A stretch of DNA of 64,000 nt from Dryobates pubescens (GCF_014839835.1 NC_071627.1:18346001-18410000); one strand, 5' to 3'. Positions 1 to 15,800 are shown, numbered from the stretch's first letter. Numbers and translations are program-made. Notes: generated by a model from the letters alone, not told the origin.

Positions 1-76
1 TGTCCCAGTACCAGTGCTCAGCACTCTGCTGTCACCCTGTCAGGATGGGGACAGCTCAGCTAGGGCTGTATCCTGA

Positions 77-2226
<2,150 letters not shown>

Positions 2227-3789
2227 GGCTGGTGGGTGCTGTGCCGCACAATTCGCTAGAGGACGAGGACGCTGGGCCAGGGGCGGGGGCCGCTGCCCGC
2301 TGCTAGGGCCTGACCCTGTGCTTACCCCCCTCCCCAAAGCCTCTCCTCGGATGTGGTGAGCATTGAGCAGTCCGGGCTCCTGGCCAGCCCTCTTCCTCCC
2401 CGCTGGGGCACGGACCCAGCCGGACGCCTGCCTGCTGCCCTCCAGGGGCCCCGAATCGTGTTGTGCTGGAGGCGGGAGGTGCGTGGCCGTGCCCCTCCAC
2501 GCTCCAAAGACGCTGTTGTTGCTCCATCACTTTCCAGGTCTTTGTACTCTGCTAGGGAATTAGTGGTTCTTCCCTATGTCACTTGTTTTTCCATGGTAGG
2601 GTTTTCTTTCCCCATTTCCTTTCCTTTTCTGTTGAGTTTTTGGTTCTGTGGCTGTTTGACCCAGTGGCGCAGGCAGCTCCTTCCCTCAGCGTTGTTCACA
2701 GAGGACGCAGGGAGGAAAGAGGGGGGTCGCGCCGTGGGTTTGATGCTGGCAGCACCCTGAGCCAGCGTGCTGGGATGGCCTCAGGGGCAGCTGGAGGAGG
2801 TGGCCGGTGGAGTGTGGCCAAGGTAGGACACCAGCAACCCTGTGGCGTGGCTGTGGCAGGAATGCCTCTGTCCTCGCTCCCGTGTGCAGTCTGGTGTGGT
2901 CTCTCCTGCCTTGGCTGCTCTGGGGACCCCCAGAGGGTTATGGCTGCTTGGGGTCTTTACCTGATGGGAGTATGGTGCTGGCACGGCCCTGGCCCCTCTC
3001 CTGTTTCATTCCCCTGTGCCCGGCCAGCACAGCTCCGGGGGCGGGGCCATGTGCAGGCATGAGGCAGCCAGGCCTCTGGGGGGGACCCTTGCCCCGTCCC
3101 CACCGCCATGGGCTTGCGGTGGCCCTGGTATGCCGCCTGGCCCCTAGCCTACGTTGTTTCTCTGTAAATTGAAGCAGCTCCACGCCCCTGTCCTGCTGGC
3201 CGGACGGTGCGGCACGGTGCCCAGACAGTGGGCAGTGAGGGGCCGGCTGGGCTGCGGCTGGTGCCCCGGCCCCCGGAGCAGGGGATTTTTATCCATAATC
3301 TGGTGGTGTGTTTTCAGTGCTACCCCCTGACCCTGCCCTGGCTGATGCGGGAGGAGCTGTGCACAGCCTCCCTCCCCCCCACTGTCATATCCCCGACCCC
3401 GCTCCTGCGGGCCAGGGGGGTGTGATGAGTGAGAAGCCGCTGCCATGCCCTGCCATGCCGCCCGGCTCCAGCACTCCCGCGTGGCCGTTGTTTTGCATGA
3501 TTAATTATCGAGGAGGGTGATTGGGGGGGAGGGGCGACGGCGGGGGTTGGGGGGACGGCCGCCCTCCCCTCGCGGCATGCGTGTTGCCGATGCCTGGGAG
3601 CCTCCGTGAGCGGACGCCAGCCCTATGTAAATGTTCACAAATATGCATGCATGTCTGACCAGCTTGGAACGTGGTCTTGGCTACGTCTAGCCGGCTGTGG
3701 GGTGAGGGGGGTGGGGAGAGGGGTTTTTGTGCTCAGCTGATAACTGCCATGCACTGTACTGCACATGTCCGCAACGCCACAGCAGGACC

Positions 3790-4500
3790 GTGAGACTTTC
3801 AGGGCCGTCCCCGCGGGCTCTGCGCCCCTCCGGGCGGGAGGCGGCGGCATTGGAGGGGGAGGGAGGGTGCGCCCGCGGCGGCGGCGTGTGCAAGGGGACG
3901 GGGTGGGAAGGGGTCGGCTCCCCGCGGGGCGGGGGGCAGGCGGCGGGGCTGGCCCCCGGCGGCAGCGGCCCTGGCCGCTGGGGCTGGGCGTGAGGCGCGG
4001 GGCCGCACCCGTCAGGTGGGTGGGCGGGCCGGTGCTGCCCGCGCTGCCACGCCATAGGGCCGGAGGGGCGGTGCCAATCACCGGGCTGCTGCGGCAGGCC
4101 CGCTCTCTATTGGCAGATGGCCGTGCATCTCCGCCAATGGGCGGGCCTCAAGCAGCATGCCGGTGGGCCGGCGTCGGTCTAAGCCCAGCCAGTCAGGCGT
4201 GGGGGGACAGCCAGCGTTGCGTCCCCCTTGCCTCCCTTTCCTCGCCTCTCCGGCGGCCGTCGAGGCCGGAGCCCTCGGCTCCGCGTCCCCGTACCCGCCA
4301 CGGTGCGGGCGCTGGCACCGCTGGGCTCGGTGTCCCCTGGGCAGGACCCTGGCCCCCCTCCCCGTCCCTTGCTCAGTGACTGATAACCAAAGGAGTCCCC
4401 GTGCCGCGCGGCGGCCTCGCGCCCCCGGAGACGCCCCCCCCCCCCCCCCTCTTCCCCCCGCCATGTCCCCTCCGTCCCCCCGCGGTGCCCAGGGAGCCAG
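3790..4500. promoter_or_regulatory. CpG island with three CCAAT boxes inside RNF44 3' UTR
   Basis: The block is dense in CpG and GC boxes (for example gggcgggcc at 4022-4030). It carries CCAAT at 4074-4078, an inverted copy ATTGG at 4109-4113 and CCAAT again at 4134-4138, spaced about 25-35 bp apart. Such NF-Y clusters are typical of CpG promoters and unusual in a 3' UTR. No start codon or conserved product could be tied to it. Confidence 0.4.
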
Positions 4501-4825
4501 GAAAGCCTTACGGTCCTTTGACGGCGACTCGAAAGCTCACAGCTCGTGTGCTGCAGAATTTATTCCAATGAGCAGCTAAAAGTATCATTTAAAAAAAAAA
4601 AATGACAAAAAAAAAATGACAAAAAAAAATTACTAAAAACCAATTATTTAGGGTGTTTGTGATTGCTGACTGCGCTGTAGATACCACTGTTTACCAATGA
4701 TTTCCTGTGGTGGGATAGTGGACTGTTTACTGTTCTATTATACCAGTCCCCGCGCCCTCCGGTGGGACCCCTCCCCGTGGCTCCCCGGAAGGTGCTAGGA
4801 CGTGTGTTCTGTGTTAGAAAGTTTT

Positions 4826-4862
4826 TATATATATATATATATATATAAATATATATATATAA
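4826..4862. repeat. (TA)n microsatellite
   Basis: Alternating TA for roughly 36 bp, interrupted once, near the end of the RNF44 3' UTR and followed by a T-run. Confidence 0.9.
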
Positions 4863-5234
4863 TTTTTTTTGCTCTGTTACTTGCACATTTTACAGTTACC
4901 TCATTTTTCCCATGTATGTATTTGAAAAAAAAAAGAAAAAAAAAGGCTAATATATAGAAAAAAAAAAAAAAAGGTTCTTAAAAGCTCTAAAAGTGTTTGG
5001 TTTTTTTTCCATTCCATTGGAATCATATTGGTTTTGTAGCATTTAACATAACTAGTATGTTGTATTATATATATGTGTATTATACTGATTGAAATTTTTA
5101 ACAGATTTGTACTTTTTTTAAAATGAAAGTTGCTAGTTCTGCTTGACCAAGTAGTGCAATCATTATTTTTTTTAATGTTGTGGCTGATTTTGAGAGGGAT
5201 ATTCACTAATAAATGTATGATGTATACCAACGCG

Positions 5235-6200
5235 CTGTGCCGTGGCTCTTGTCTCAGTGCTGGCAGGCAGGGGCTCCGGGGGGGGGTGGGGTGGCCCCTC
5301 TGAGTCCCCTGTGAGGCTGAGGCTATGGTCAGGGATGGGTCAGCCCCAGGCCATCACTGAGCAGCAGCTAGGGGAGCCCTAGAGACAGGGCTTGGAGAAA
5401 GTAGAGGGTGGAAGCTAGGGCAAGCTCGTTGCTCCCTGCAAGGTAAGTAGCCTTCCTGGAGCCCACCCAGGGTGGTTCCAGCAACATCCAGGAAATAGCT
5501 TCCCAACCTTGTCTAGCATGCCCTTGCCCAGCCAAGAAGGATGTAGGCTCTGTGCTTCACTGGCTACATGAGAAACCAAAAGATGTCAGCAGCTCCAGTC
5601 AGGGCATTTTGGGTTGAGTAGAACATACACAGCCACTGTACATGTGACAGAAGGCACCATGGCCTTATTGAGGAAGATGAAGGATCTCCTCCCTGCTGAA
5701 AAAGTCATGCCAGGCCCTGGGGCTGCTAGGAAAGGAAGCTGCCTTGCTACAGTTTCAGGGGGCGGAGAAACCTCCCTGCTCCTTTCTGTCCTTTGTGCAG
5801 ACAAGCAAAGGTGGCTACCTGTCCTGAACAGAGGACTAGCTCCTACTAATCTCTCTTTGGGCAGAAGCTGAGAGTCCCACTCCACAGCCTCTGTAGGGAA
5901 ATGGAAGCTTACACTGAGTCTGCATGTCTGTTTTTCCACCTCTTAACTTCATCCTGGAGGGCTGACCCAGCCCTTTGAGTAAAACAAAGGCTGCATCCCT
6001 CCTCCTCCAAGCACTCCCACAGGCAGCTACCCCAGCATAGCATTCCCCTTGCTGTGCACACTCGTGTCTCTAACACCAGCAGTTGTGCTGGCACAAAACC
6101 ACCAACTCAAGGCCAGAAGATGAGCATAACCCACAGTGCTGTGAACCAGAGCAGGTGGGATCCCCTCCTTGGTGCAGCAGGGAGGACAGGCAAAAAGCAC
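5235..6200. other. RNF44-FAF2 tail-to-tail spacer
   Basis: About 1 kb of unremarkable sequence lies between the RNF44 poly(A) signal and that of FAF2 on the other strand. I see no coding pattern, repeat or RNA gene in it. Confidence 0.6.
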
Positions 6201-6204
6201 CAGC

Positions 6205-6813
6205 CCAGACATGCTAGAGGCAGAGTTTATTACACTACGCAGGCTAAGAACCCTGGGCAAGACCCCACACGGGTAAGAATCAAACCAGCTCTTTATCAAA
6301 AAAGTTAATACTATCGTCAACCCCATTCTCCTTTGGTCATTACAAAGCAAGAGAAATATTAAAAGAAAGGTATTTATACACAGAGGGAAGCTGAAGAGAT
6401 TCTGTCCAGCCCTTCCCTCCCTTCCCCTCTCCTAGCACATTCAGGTGCCTGGTGGTCTTCTGGCTGTCAGGAGCAGCAGAGTATCAAATCTTCACAAGAT
6501 GTCAGGTTGTCGGGGTTTTATTATTATTGTCATCAATAAAAGCAATAGTTACCGAGAGCTGCCATTCCTGTTCCTCCCCAGGAAGGGTGGAGGGGCAACA
6601 CCAGCTCCCCTCCCTCTCTGCCTTCCAAGTGCAGGGGATGGCCATGTACATGGGCGTGTGAAGACACTCCTCTTGCCAGCGCACACGCGCAGCACAGCTG
6701 GCACAGGCGATGTGGTCTCTGATCCCTCATTTGTATGCAGTCTTTTAAAAAAAATACTGTATTATAATAATAATATGAATTTCTCTTTCCATTGTGTGCC
6801 TTCTGGAAAAGTG
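6205..6813 (-). other. FAF2: FAF2 3' untranslated region with two poly(A) signals
   Basis: Read on the minus strand, AATAAA occurs at 6522-6517 (proximal) and 6231-6226 (distal), giving two possible 3' ends for FAF2 mRNA. The segment next to the stop codon is AT-rich. Which signal is used cannot be told from sequence. Confidence 0.65.
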
Positions 6814-9800
6814 TCAATCGTCCGTGAGGTCCTGCACAAAGAGGACTTCCGTGTGGCTGAGTCCAGCCTCTTGCAGCGTGGGCGGGTTGGGCCACTCCTC
6901 TGTAGGGAGGCAGGGCAGGACACGGCGAGGGAAGTTGGCCTCGATCTGGAACTTTTCAGGGCTTTCTTTCAAGGAGAACAAGAAGTCGTGGATCACCTGG
7001 GAAAGGAGCACAGAAGTAACTGCCAGCTGGGGGAGCAGCGATACAGCCAGACTGCATCCCTGGCATCTCACAGGGGGAAGGTGCCAAATTCGCACCATCG
7101 CTGCACTGTAGACACAGGACAGCCATTTGCTTAGCACACATGAAACAGGACTTGTCACAGAGCACCTGGGGAGTCCTGACAGTTTCTGGCTCTTCCTACA
7201 CCATTACTGAATAGGCAGTAACAAGAGTCTCACTTTTTCAGAAGGGAAAAAATAATTTCTTCTGTTTTTACCTCTAATGTCTCTTTTCTAAACTGGTGGG
7301 ACCAGGCCCCACGACAGCCTTCTTACCCAGAACAACTGCCTGCTGAGGCTCTCGGCACAGGTCACCATTTCACACAGGTCCATGGAGCCAAAGCTCTGGT
7401 GAGCCACCTGACCCTCCTCTGCTCTGGGAAGCCCACCAGCTCTGCCCCAAGCTCACCGTCAATGACTGTGTGAAGTGGAATCGCCGCTCCACTCTGGAAT
7501 CGTTAGGCAGCTTGAACACGATCTTGACGCTCTCCGGGTCATCAGGATGTGGCTCGGGAGGAAGGCATTCGGACTTCCGCTCCTTCTCCTCCTGCAGCGT
7601 CTGCGAAATAAGCAGGGAGCAGGAGCAAGGGGCATGCACCAAACTGACCTCTGCTGCAAGCACTGCTCCTGCACAGCACCAGCGTCCCACAGGGCGCAGC
7701 AGTCGCTACAGCAGGCGCTTGGCTCTCACCTGTCGCCGCCTTTCCTCTGCCAGCTTTTGCTGCTGCACTTCCTCCTCCTTCTTCTTCTTCCTTTCCCGTT
7801 CCTCCTTCTTCTTGCGCTCCTTTTCCTGGTCTGCACGTAAGGATGCCAGATATGCTTCGTCTTGCTGCTGTCTCAGAACCTGGGTTTGGTTCCTCTCTTC
7901 CCTGCAAAGATGAGCAGGGAGCAGTCAGGGCTCACAGGCCCTAAAGTAAAGGCACACAGGCCAGTGGCAGAGCTGGGTAGTTACCACCTTGGACTTGTAG
8001 GAGCACACAGATCTGTTACCACCACAAGCTCCTGAAAGGCAAGCTGAATCTCCACAGTCCCTGGCACACAGACTGTGTCTCAAGGCTGGGTAGAAATTAG
8101 CTGAATGCAGAAGACTTTTCACCCACTGCAGAGTGGACAGACAGCACCTAAGTAGTGCTTGGGATTTCTGCCTCATACTTGAGACACTTCCAAGATTGTG
8201 TCTCCTTCAGGCACTACCAGAAACAGTCAGAATTCAGACCAGCCAACAGCCCTTGCTCACAGTCTGCCTGCAATGCCTCTGCTCCCACTTGTCTCCTGCT
8301 GGCTACTGTCTGGCCTTTACCTGCAAAGCTCCAGCATGCTAAGGGTGTGCTCTAACTGCAGGAAACAGTAGAGCACTCACACCCATCTTTCAGGAGTGGG
8401 CCTGTGTAAGCAACACATCCAGCTCTCTGGCTATAGGGTGGCCTGAATTTACAGACCAATGATCCCACTGGGAAGAGGAAAGCCCTGCCCATGGGCTGTG
8501 TTACAGAATAGGAGATCCTGAGCTATCTGCCTGAAAGTGGTGTCTGGAGGGAGGAAGAGGGCAAAGCAGAGCTTGCTTCCACAAGGTCTGCACTTCTGGA
8601 GCTGAGGTCCTGTCAATACCTTTCCAGGCGTTCAGACACCAGGTATGTCTGGTTGGCATCCATGATGAACATCAGCTGATTAATGAGGTCATCAGCCTGG
8701 ATGAGGCCTTCTAGCCGCCCAACTACTGTCATCCTGCGGTCCTTCAGCATAATCACGGCCAGGAACGGGTATGTGTTCTCTCGCAGAGCCTGGGAGACTG
8801 GAGAACAGGCACACACATCACCACACTTACCCCATCCAGATGGGTCAGCAAGGGTTGCAGCACAAATGCTTTCCATCCCCAGCAGCCTAGGAAAGCAGCT
8901 TCCACAGCCACTCTCTCTCCCAAGGCAGAAAATACCTCAGGCTCCATTTTGCTAACTAAATCCTATAAATTAGCAAAGGGAGGAAATGGCTTGGAGCATA
9001 GAGACTGAGGGGAAAAAACAAGCTCTCGAGTAACCAAAAACGTTCTTTAATTCAAGCAGGAAGCAAGTTGCTCTGAACTTCCCTTCAGAATGGGATAAAA
9101 AGCCCTGGGGTTTAACTGCAGGAAGAGAAACACAAGTTAAGCACAGGAAAACACTTGCTAAGATGATTAATAATGGGCTGGAGTCTAGAAGATAACTGTC
9201 ATGGGGGAGATGGAAGAGTGTCTATTCAAAATCAGCTTATTTCTACCAGAGGCAAGCTCTATCTTAAGGAATGGAACCAAACAGATCAGGAGCTTTTTAA
9301 GTCACCATTCACCTGTGGCTGCTGATCACCTCCTTAAGACATGCATGGCCCATCACACAACGTGGAACAGTCATTACCAGCAGAGCCCTCCAAACTAAAG
9401 CAGAACACCCTGTGGAATTAATGAAATGCCACAATTCCTTCCAGCTCTGCTTTCTAGACTGTGACTCCAAAGTACTGCAGCAATGAAACAGCAGTAAGTA
9501 AAAGAATGTCTCCGTAGGAAGACATTCTTTCAAACTGTTGACAGCTGGGAGCTGAATAATGACGCCAAGAATGACCCAGATTTAGTATCTGAACTCCTAG
9601 CCTCTCCTGCCATGAAACCAGAAGGGTCAGAAGTGGCACAGGAACTTTGGTAACAGGCTCCATTTGCAGCAAAACCCTACCAAAACGCTGTCAGGCCCAG
9701 TATCAACAGCTCAGGAAAGAACCCTACTTAAAAGGACTTCACTGTGGGCTTTGAAGGAGACAGACTGGGTGTGGCATAAAGGTGACTGTCTCAGAAGGGA

Positions 9801-12800
9801 AAGAATGCACCTAACAAGTCACTCTGGGCCTCAGGCATAATATAAGCCAGGGTTAAGGGCACAGCTAGATACTTGTTTCTGCACTCAGTTTAATCCTCAC
9901 ACACACCCAACTTCCATTAAAAAGGCAGTGAAAAGAACTTCAATGCCCACAGCAAAGATCATACAACTAGGACTGCCTAGAAATGTAAGGATCAGGAGAG
10001 GTTAAGAGCAGAAGATATTTCCCTGAGTCCTGATTCTGTCTGGCACAGAGTTAACTTCTTTCCTTGTAGCTGGTGCAGTGCTGTGTTTTGGATTTAGTGT
10101 GAGAATAATGCTGATAACAGACCAATGTTTTAGTTGTTCCTAAGTAGTGCTTATCCTAACTTAAGGATTTTTCAGTTTCCCATGCTCTGCCAGCAAGCAG
10201 GTGCACAAGGGAGGGCACATGGCCAGGACAGCTGACCCAAACTAACCTCAGAACATCCTGCTCGGTATATGGGGGGGGGAGCTGGCAGGGAGCAGACTGC
10301 TGCTTGGTCAGCACATGGTGAGTAATTGCATTGTGCACCACTTGTCTTTTGTTCCTCTCTCTTTTTGTTGTAATTCCTTTTCATTCCTGTTATTGTATCT
10401 TAATTATTATTACATTTTGGTCACTGTTACTACATTTTATTTATTAAACTCTTCTTATCTCAACCCCTGGGGGGTTTTTTTGTTGTTGTTTTTTTCTTGG
10501 TTCTCCTTCCTATCCCACTGAGAGGGTGGAGGAGTGAGTGAGCAGCTGCCTGGTGCTTTGTTTCTGGCTGAGGTTAAACCACAACACCCTGGCATCCAAA
10601 CAGACCCTCTGAGATGTCACGTGGACACAACACACATTTCCCCATGCAATCCTGAAATCTTTCTGCTTGCACAAAACCACAACAGTACGTTGGGAACGAA
10701 TATTTCTCAGAGAGAATTTGGCTTGCTCCAGAGATAGGGATAGGCAAAGCCCAGGAGGGACACACTCACCTCTGTATCCCTCTGGCTTATTGGTTGAGCA
10801 AGCCCAGAAGAGCATTCTAGTGTTTATGAGGGTGATCACCTCAGGTACGCACAGTGTGTTGCTAGGAAATGAGAAGAGATTGTGTGAATGAAACTGCATT
10901 GGAAGTGCAAAGGGAACTGTTTGGAAAACTCTCCTACCTACCGGCAGAATTCATCTGTGTCTTGATGGTCATCTCCATGAAGATAAACCAACAGGAAGCG
11001 CAGCTCCCGCTTGGCATCGTTCAGTGCCTTGGCATAAGAGTAGAGGAGGTAAAGTTACAGGGTCTCTATGCAAGAGACTTGTGTGCCACAGCTCAGCAAC
11101 ATTCACATGGGCTGGTACTCTGCCATTAGTGGGGTGCTGATGAAGCAGTAGTGGAAGATGAATCTGTCAGACCTTCTGACTAAACTTTATTTAAGGGGTC
11201 AACAACGGTGTTCTTCCACACTCCTTTCAGTATGGGGCTTTGGAGAACACTGAACTTGGAGCAAAACCAAGCAGTGAAGAGCCCTCCTTCACCCTCAGAC
11301 TCACAGCAACCAAGGCTGGGCTTTCCACTCTACCCTCTACAGGGGACAATCTTCAGAGTACACTGAATGAAAACATTACTGAAGAAGATAACTCAATAAT
11401 GCTCTAGGCTCCCACAAAACACAAACCCACATCAAGAAACCTTTTTGCATCTACAGTCCCTGGATTCCACCAACCCAAAAGCATTTCTTAACAAGACCAC
11501 AGGGTAAGTGCACAATAGGCTCCCTCTTTCACTGCTGCTCAGTTTTGGTAGCTTAACCATTCTGTGGTTATTTAAGTTTGGATTCCAGGCAAGACTGAGG
11601 GGCCTAGAAGAGCTGTGGAGGCAGGGAGCTCCATTGCTCTGCAGCGCGGAGCAGACACAGGCGCCACATTCTTCCCTGGCACTCAGGAAGCGGTGCTGAT
11701 CCAGACGTCTGCTGGGGTGCACTGGAGGAGGCCCTGCCACTGGCCAGGCTGACAGAAGCTGCATAAGGGACAGTACCCATTGGGACTTTCCTCTTTTACA
11801 GAGCACCACCAGCCCAGACCTGACATATGGAACGCTAACATCCCATAGTTTCTTCAGGGGTTCCCTTTCAGTTTTGAGGTCCCACACCAAGTTCTGGAGT
11901 TGCATTCTAATAGAAGCTCAGGCAATCAGTCCCAGTTTGGGGAACAGAAGGACAGACTCTGGCATACCATGTCAGTTTATAAAAACAAAGGCAGGAGTAC
12001 AAAGAATAGCTGTTGGCTACAGAGCCATACAGACGGCTGAGGAACAGTCAGAACAGCTTTGCTTTCCAGCTTTGCAGGCTTGGCATATCATCAAGCCTGG
12101 CAGACACTGTTTTTTCCAATCCACTTGTTTGCTAGCTCCCCATTACCCTGGTACAGTTTGGGGACAAACCTGGGCTTGTAGGTGAAAAGTGAATTTTGCC
12201 ATATAGGCCCTGATACCATGTGGCAAAGCTCCCACTCTCCACCTCCCCAGGATCTATGCACCAACGCATGACACTGACCTGGCTGTAAGTTCCCTGGTAG
12301 AAGACAGGGTGTATCCTCCCATATTTTTCCTCAAACATATGAATAAATGAAATAATGTCACCCACTGGGTCAGTGACCCGACTACGAGGATCAGGGCGTA
12401 TAAAACGCAGAGCAAACCTAGGAAGGAAGCAAAGGACACTGGAAATTCAGCTTGCTAACTCTCTAAAGAACAAGTTTTCTTTCCCACAGACAGTCAGTGG
12501 TATTCTTAAGGAAGGAAGGAAAAAAAGAAGTAACAGCTGAGACCCTTGAACATTCACAATCACAACCTCAACTGCCACCTGCTCCTAACTGGTACCATTG
12601 CTACAACAACTCCCCAGTTAAACAGTATCTCATGCCAGGCATCAGCAAGTATCTGAATTCTGTGTGATTAAGAGTTCTGATTTCCTCTGAAGCATCAAAC
12701 TATGCCAACAGTTTTGAGAAATTCAGTCAAAGACAGGCTGTTAAAAGCCATGCAGTTTTGTCCAGATAACTCTGGAAACAGCATTTCTGCTAATCCAAGA

Positions 12801-15800
12801 CTAGCAATTCTGAAGTGCAAAGAGCTGCAGAAAGGGAATGCTGCAGGAAGAATCCAAGGAAGAGCAGAGAAAAAGTCATTCCTCTGAAAAAGCTTAACTA
12901 AGCAAGATATCAATGTTGTTTAGTTCTGGTGTGCAGAAGTTACACTGAAAATGGCTTTAAGGGGGGGAAAAAAGTAATGCAGCAAGGGAAACTGCAAAAA
13001 AAAATGCAGATGGCAGGACTGATGGATATTTACCACCTTTCAACACTCCCTTTTCTCTCTGCCAGTGCTGTAAGGACGCACAATGAGTTAACGCTTTGGG
13101 GCAGTAACAGACAACAAACACCACTGGGGAAAAAGCAGAAGTGTTTTGCAAAGCAACATACAGGGATTAGGGCAGGTTAACCTGCAGCCCTGCCCAATGG
13201 GACTTTGATTCTGATCGAGCTGTTTGCCCAAGAACACTGGACAGTCTGACACTGTCTTTGCATCTCCCTTTGTGTAGCATTCAAACTGTAAAGCTGCATG
13301 AAGTCAGAACCATTTCATTTACAGAGCCACAAGATGCTCCTTTTCTCTGCAGTACAATTTATTTCTCACTAAACAGTGTAAGAACTTGACAAGACTACGG
13401 ATAAAACCAGTTGAGTGTATAAATGGAAAAATCTGCTGTTAGATACAAAGATCTCAATGACAGAGCTAGAGTGTGCCTAGATGCAGACAGCACATGAGTC
13501 AGCACAAAATGGTACTTACCTAAATATATCAAGTAATGTGTAATAGGTAAATCGGAATGGAAGCATTATAAAGTAGTAACCCCATCCTAACAGGCCCTGC
13601 AATTACAAACAAACAATTAGAATGGCCTCCACCCCAGGAACAGGCCTGCAAAAGCAAAGTGTCCATCAAGCACGGAGCACACGTGGCAGTATCAGTGCTC
13701 TCACCACTGCAAAATAGCTCAGCAACATTCCATGGCTTTGGACACATCAAATCAGGCTTCAGTGACTAACATGGTTCATTCAGAATTCACCATGACACGT
13801 CTGAAAACTGCCATCACTGACTGCTCAAGCAGCAATGCTTTCCCTCTGTGCTAATTTTCCTAACTACAGCCATCACCAAGTTTAAAGGTCTCACATGATT
13901 TTGTTTGTGAAATGTTCATACAAGCAACTGCTTCTGTATCAAGTTAATAGATATTTTAGGAGAGCTTTAAAAAGAAAACTATGGAGGAGACAGTTCTTTG
14001 TTCAGATTGCTCAAAAAAGCTTTACTACACCAGAGCATGACATTCTATGACAAAGAAGGTCAGCTCATACTGCCAATCACACCATGGAGAAAATATCCAC
14101 AGTAGTAGTAGAGGCTGAAGAAATAGCTCTCTGTTTTGTTTCCAGAAGATTAAAAATGTTTAGAAAGGAGATAACAGCATACAAAGAAAACAATTCCTTT
14201 CCCTGCTCACAGGATCTGTTTTCCACAGAGTTACCCAAGAAGCAGGACAAAACCCTCTGTAAGATAACTTGCCCTCGGCTGCGGCCTCGAGACAACGTAG
14301 CTGTAGATCCTGTGGTCGGCTGTATTGACCTGCAATGGCCGTGATGGAGGAGGATTAAAGACACTTGGGACACCCTCTTGCTCGTTCAGTCGGTCCTGTA
14401 CTGCTGCCTTTGACACAACAGCAAAGAGAAGTTACAAACATTTAAGAAGGGCAGAAAGCATCCATTTTTATCCTTTGGAAAATCCCATTAGGTATTATTT
14501 GTCCACAGCCCCAGAGCACTAGATGAGCACAACTCATTTCAAGCTGTAACCACCAACACTATTCCAAGGAGAGCCTTCTCCACAGCACCCTGCATGCACC
14601 ACTATCAGAAGCTACAGTGTGCCCAAGTGACTGTTCAGAGAGCCCTAACAGCTCTGCTGGGTACTTCTGAAACTCCAGGTCTGTCAAGATACTTGACTAA
14701 AGAGCTACTAGTGTAAATTCAGGGTTTGACAGCTTAAACCTTATTGGAAGGGCCCCTCCTCCCCCCAGAGTACTCTGTTTAATCCAGGTACTTGGAAACT
14801 GCTACAAATCTTCTTTGCAGCAGTACCTCTATGTTCCAGTTGTGCTGCTCCAGCGTGTGACGACATTGGTCCATGGACTCTATACCGGTCAAGTCCTAAG
14901 GAAAAAGAACAAAAGCAGGTGAGTGCCAGGGCAGTGCTGTATCTTTACTGTTCTTTCAACACATGGGCACAAACAGGAACTACCACAACACATTACCACA
15001 ATACTCTCTTAGTGCTCTGCTCTCAGTCTAACAGCACAGCAATCTGAGCCAACCCCAATCCATGAACACAGAGAGGCCTCAAACAGGCCTTTGCACTCTT
15101 CCAGCATGAGCCAAATGAGCCAGCAGCGCTCACGGTCTGTTACGACTGCACTCAACTCAGTCAAGAGTCTAACATAATACTGCCCACAAGTTCCACTCTG
15201 GAAAGACATGCCAGGCTTATGTCCCCTAGTGTCACCTGAAAACATCAACTTGGAAGACAGGTAAACAATTCCTGAAAACCCACGATGACCATTCCTTCAC
15301 TCAGTGCAGGGATAAACAGAAACCTACAACCACAAGGAGTCAGGCAGTAGTGCAGGTAGTGTTTCCCAGCATCACAGGGGATTCTACAGTAAATAAAAAG
15401 CTAAACAACAAAAAAAAGGACTCTAATCCAACAGACACAACCTGAAACAGCAAACACAGTCCAAACATGCTGGCTGACCTCTAAGCTGCTGGACTCTCAC
15501 ATCAGTGTTTGGGAAGGCTTATTTTAACCCTGTGCCAACGAGAACTCCTGCACAAGAGATCAAACACCGGTATTTGTTTTTAGAGAAAGCCACGTCAGCA
15601 CCTCTAGAACACAGACAAATCTTTGCTGAAGCGAACATCGCTGTCACTGTGCCACAGAAACATCTCTCCCCACGCCACTCACTGCAAGGTGTTTCAACGG
15701 ACCTTTTGGGATTGTACTCTGCTCCCATCACCAGAGCTGAAGCACTTCCCCAAGCAAGCATAAAGCCGCAAATGTGCTGCCGCCACCCTTTTGACAGCCC

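Larger units (their letters stand above)
2227..5230 (+). other. RNF44: RNF44 3' untranslated region with poly(A) signal
   Basis: About 3 kb follow the stop codon without a recognisable gene, ending at a canonical AATAAA at 5208-5213. The first half is GC-rich. Short AT-rich islands sit inside it (around 3285-3320, 3493-3515 and 3622-3650). A very CpG-rich block spans about 3790-4500, after which composition flips to AT-rich (4560-5220) with A-runs and a TA microsatellite. A G-rich run at about 3517-3560 fits a G-quadruplex pattern. The extent as one UTR is inferred from the single good poly(A) signal; the CpG-rich block could instead be an independent promoter. Confidence 0.7.

Noticed and set aside
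3765-4379. 204-codon open frame in the CpG island
   Set aside because: Composition-driven Arg/Gly/Pro/Ala sequence without any family motif; opposite-strand frames of similar size overlap it.
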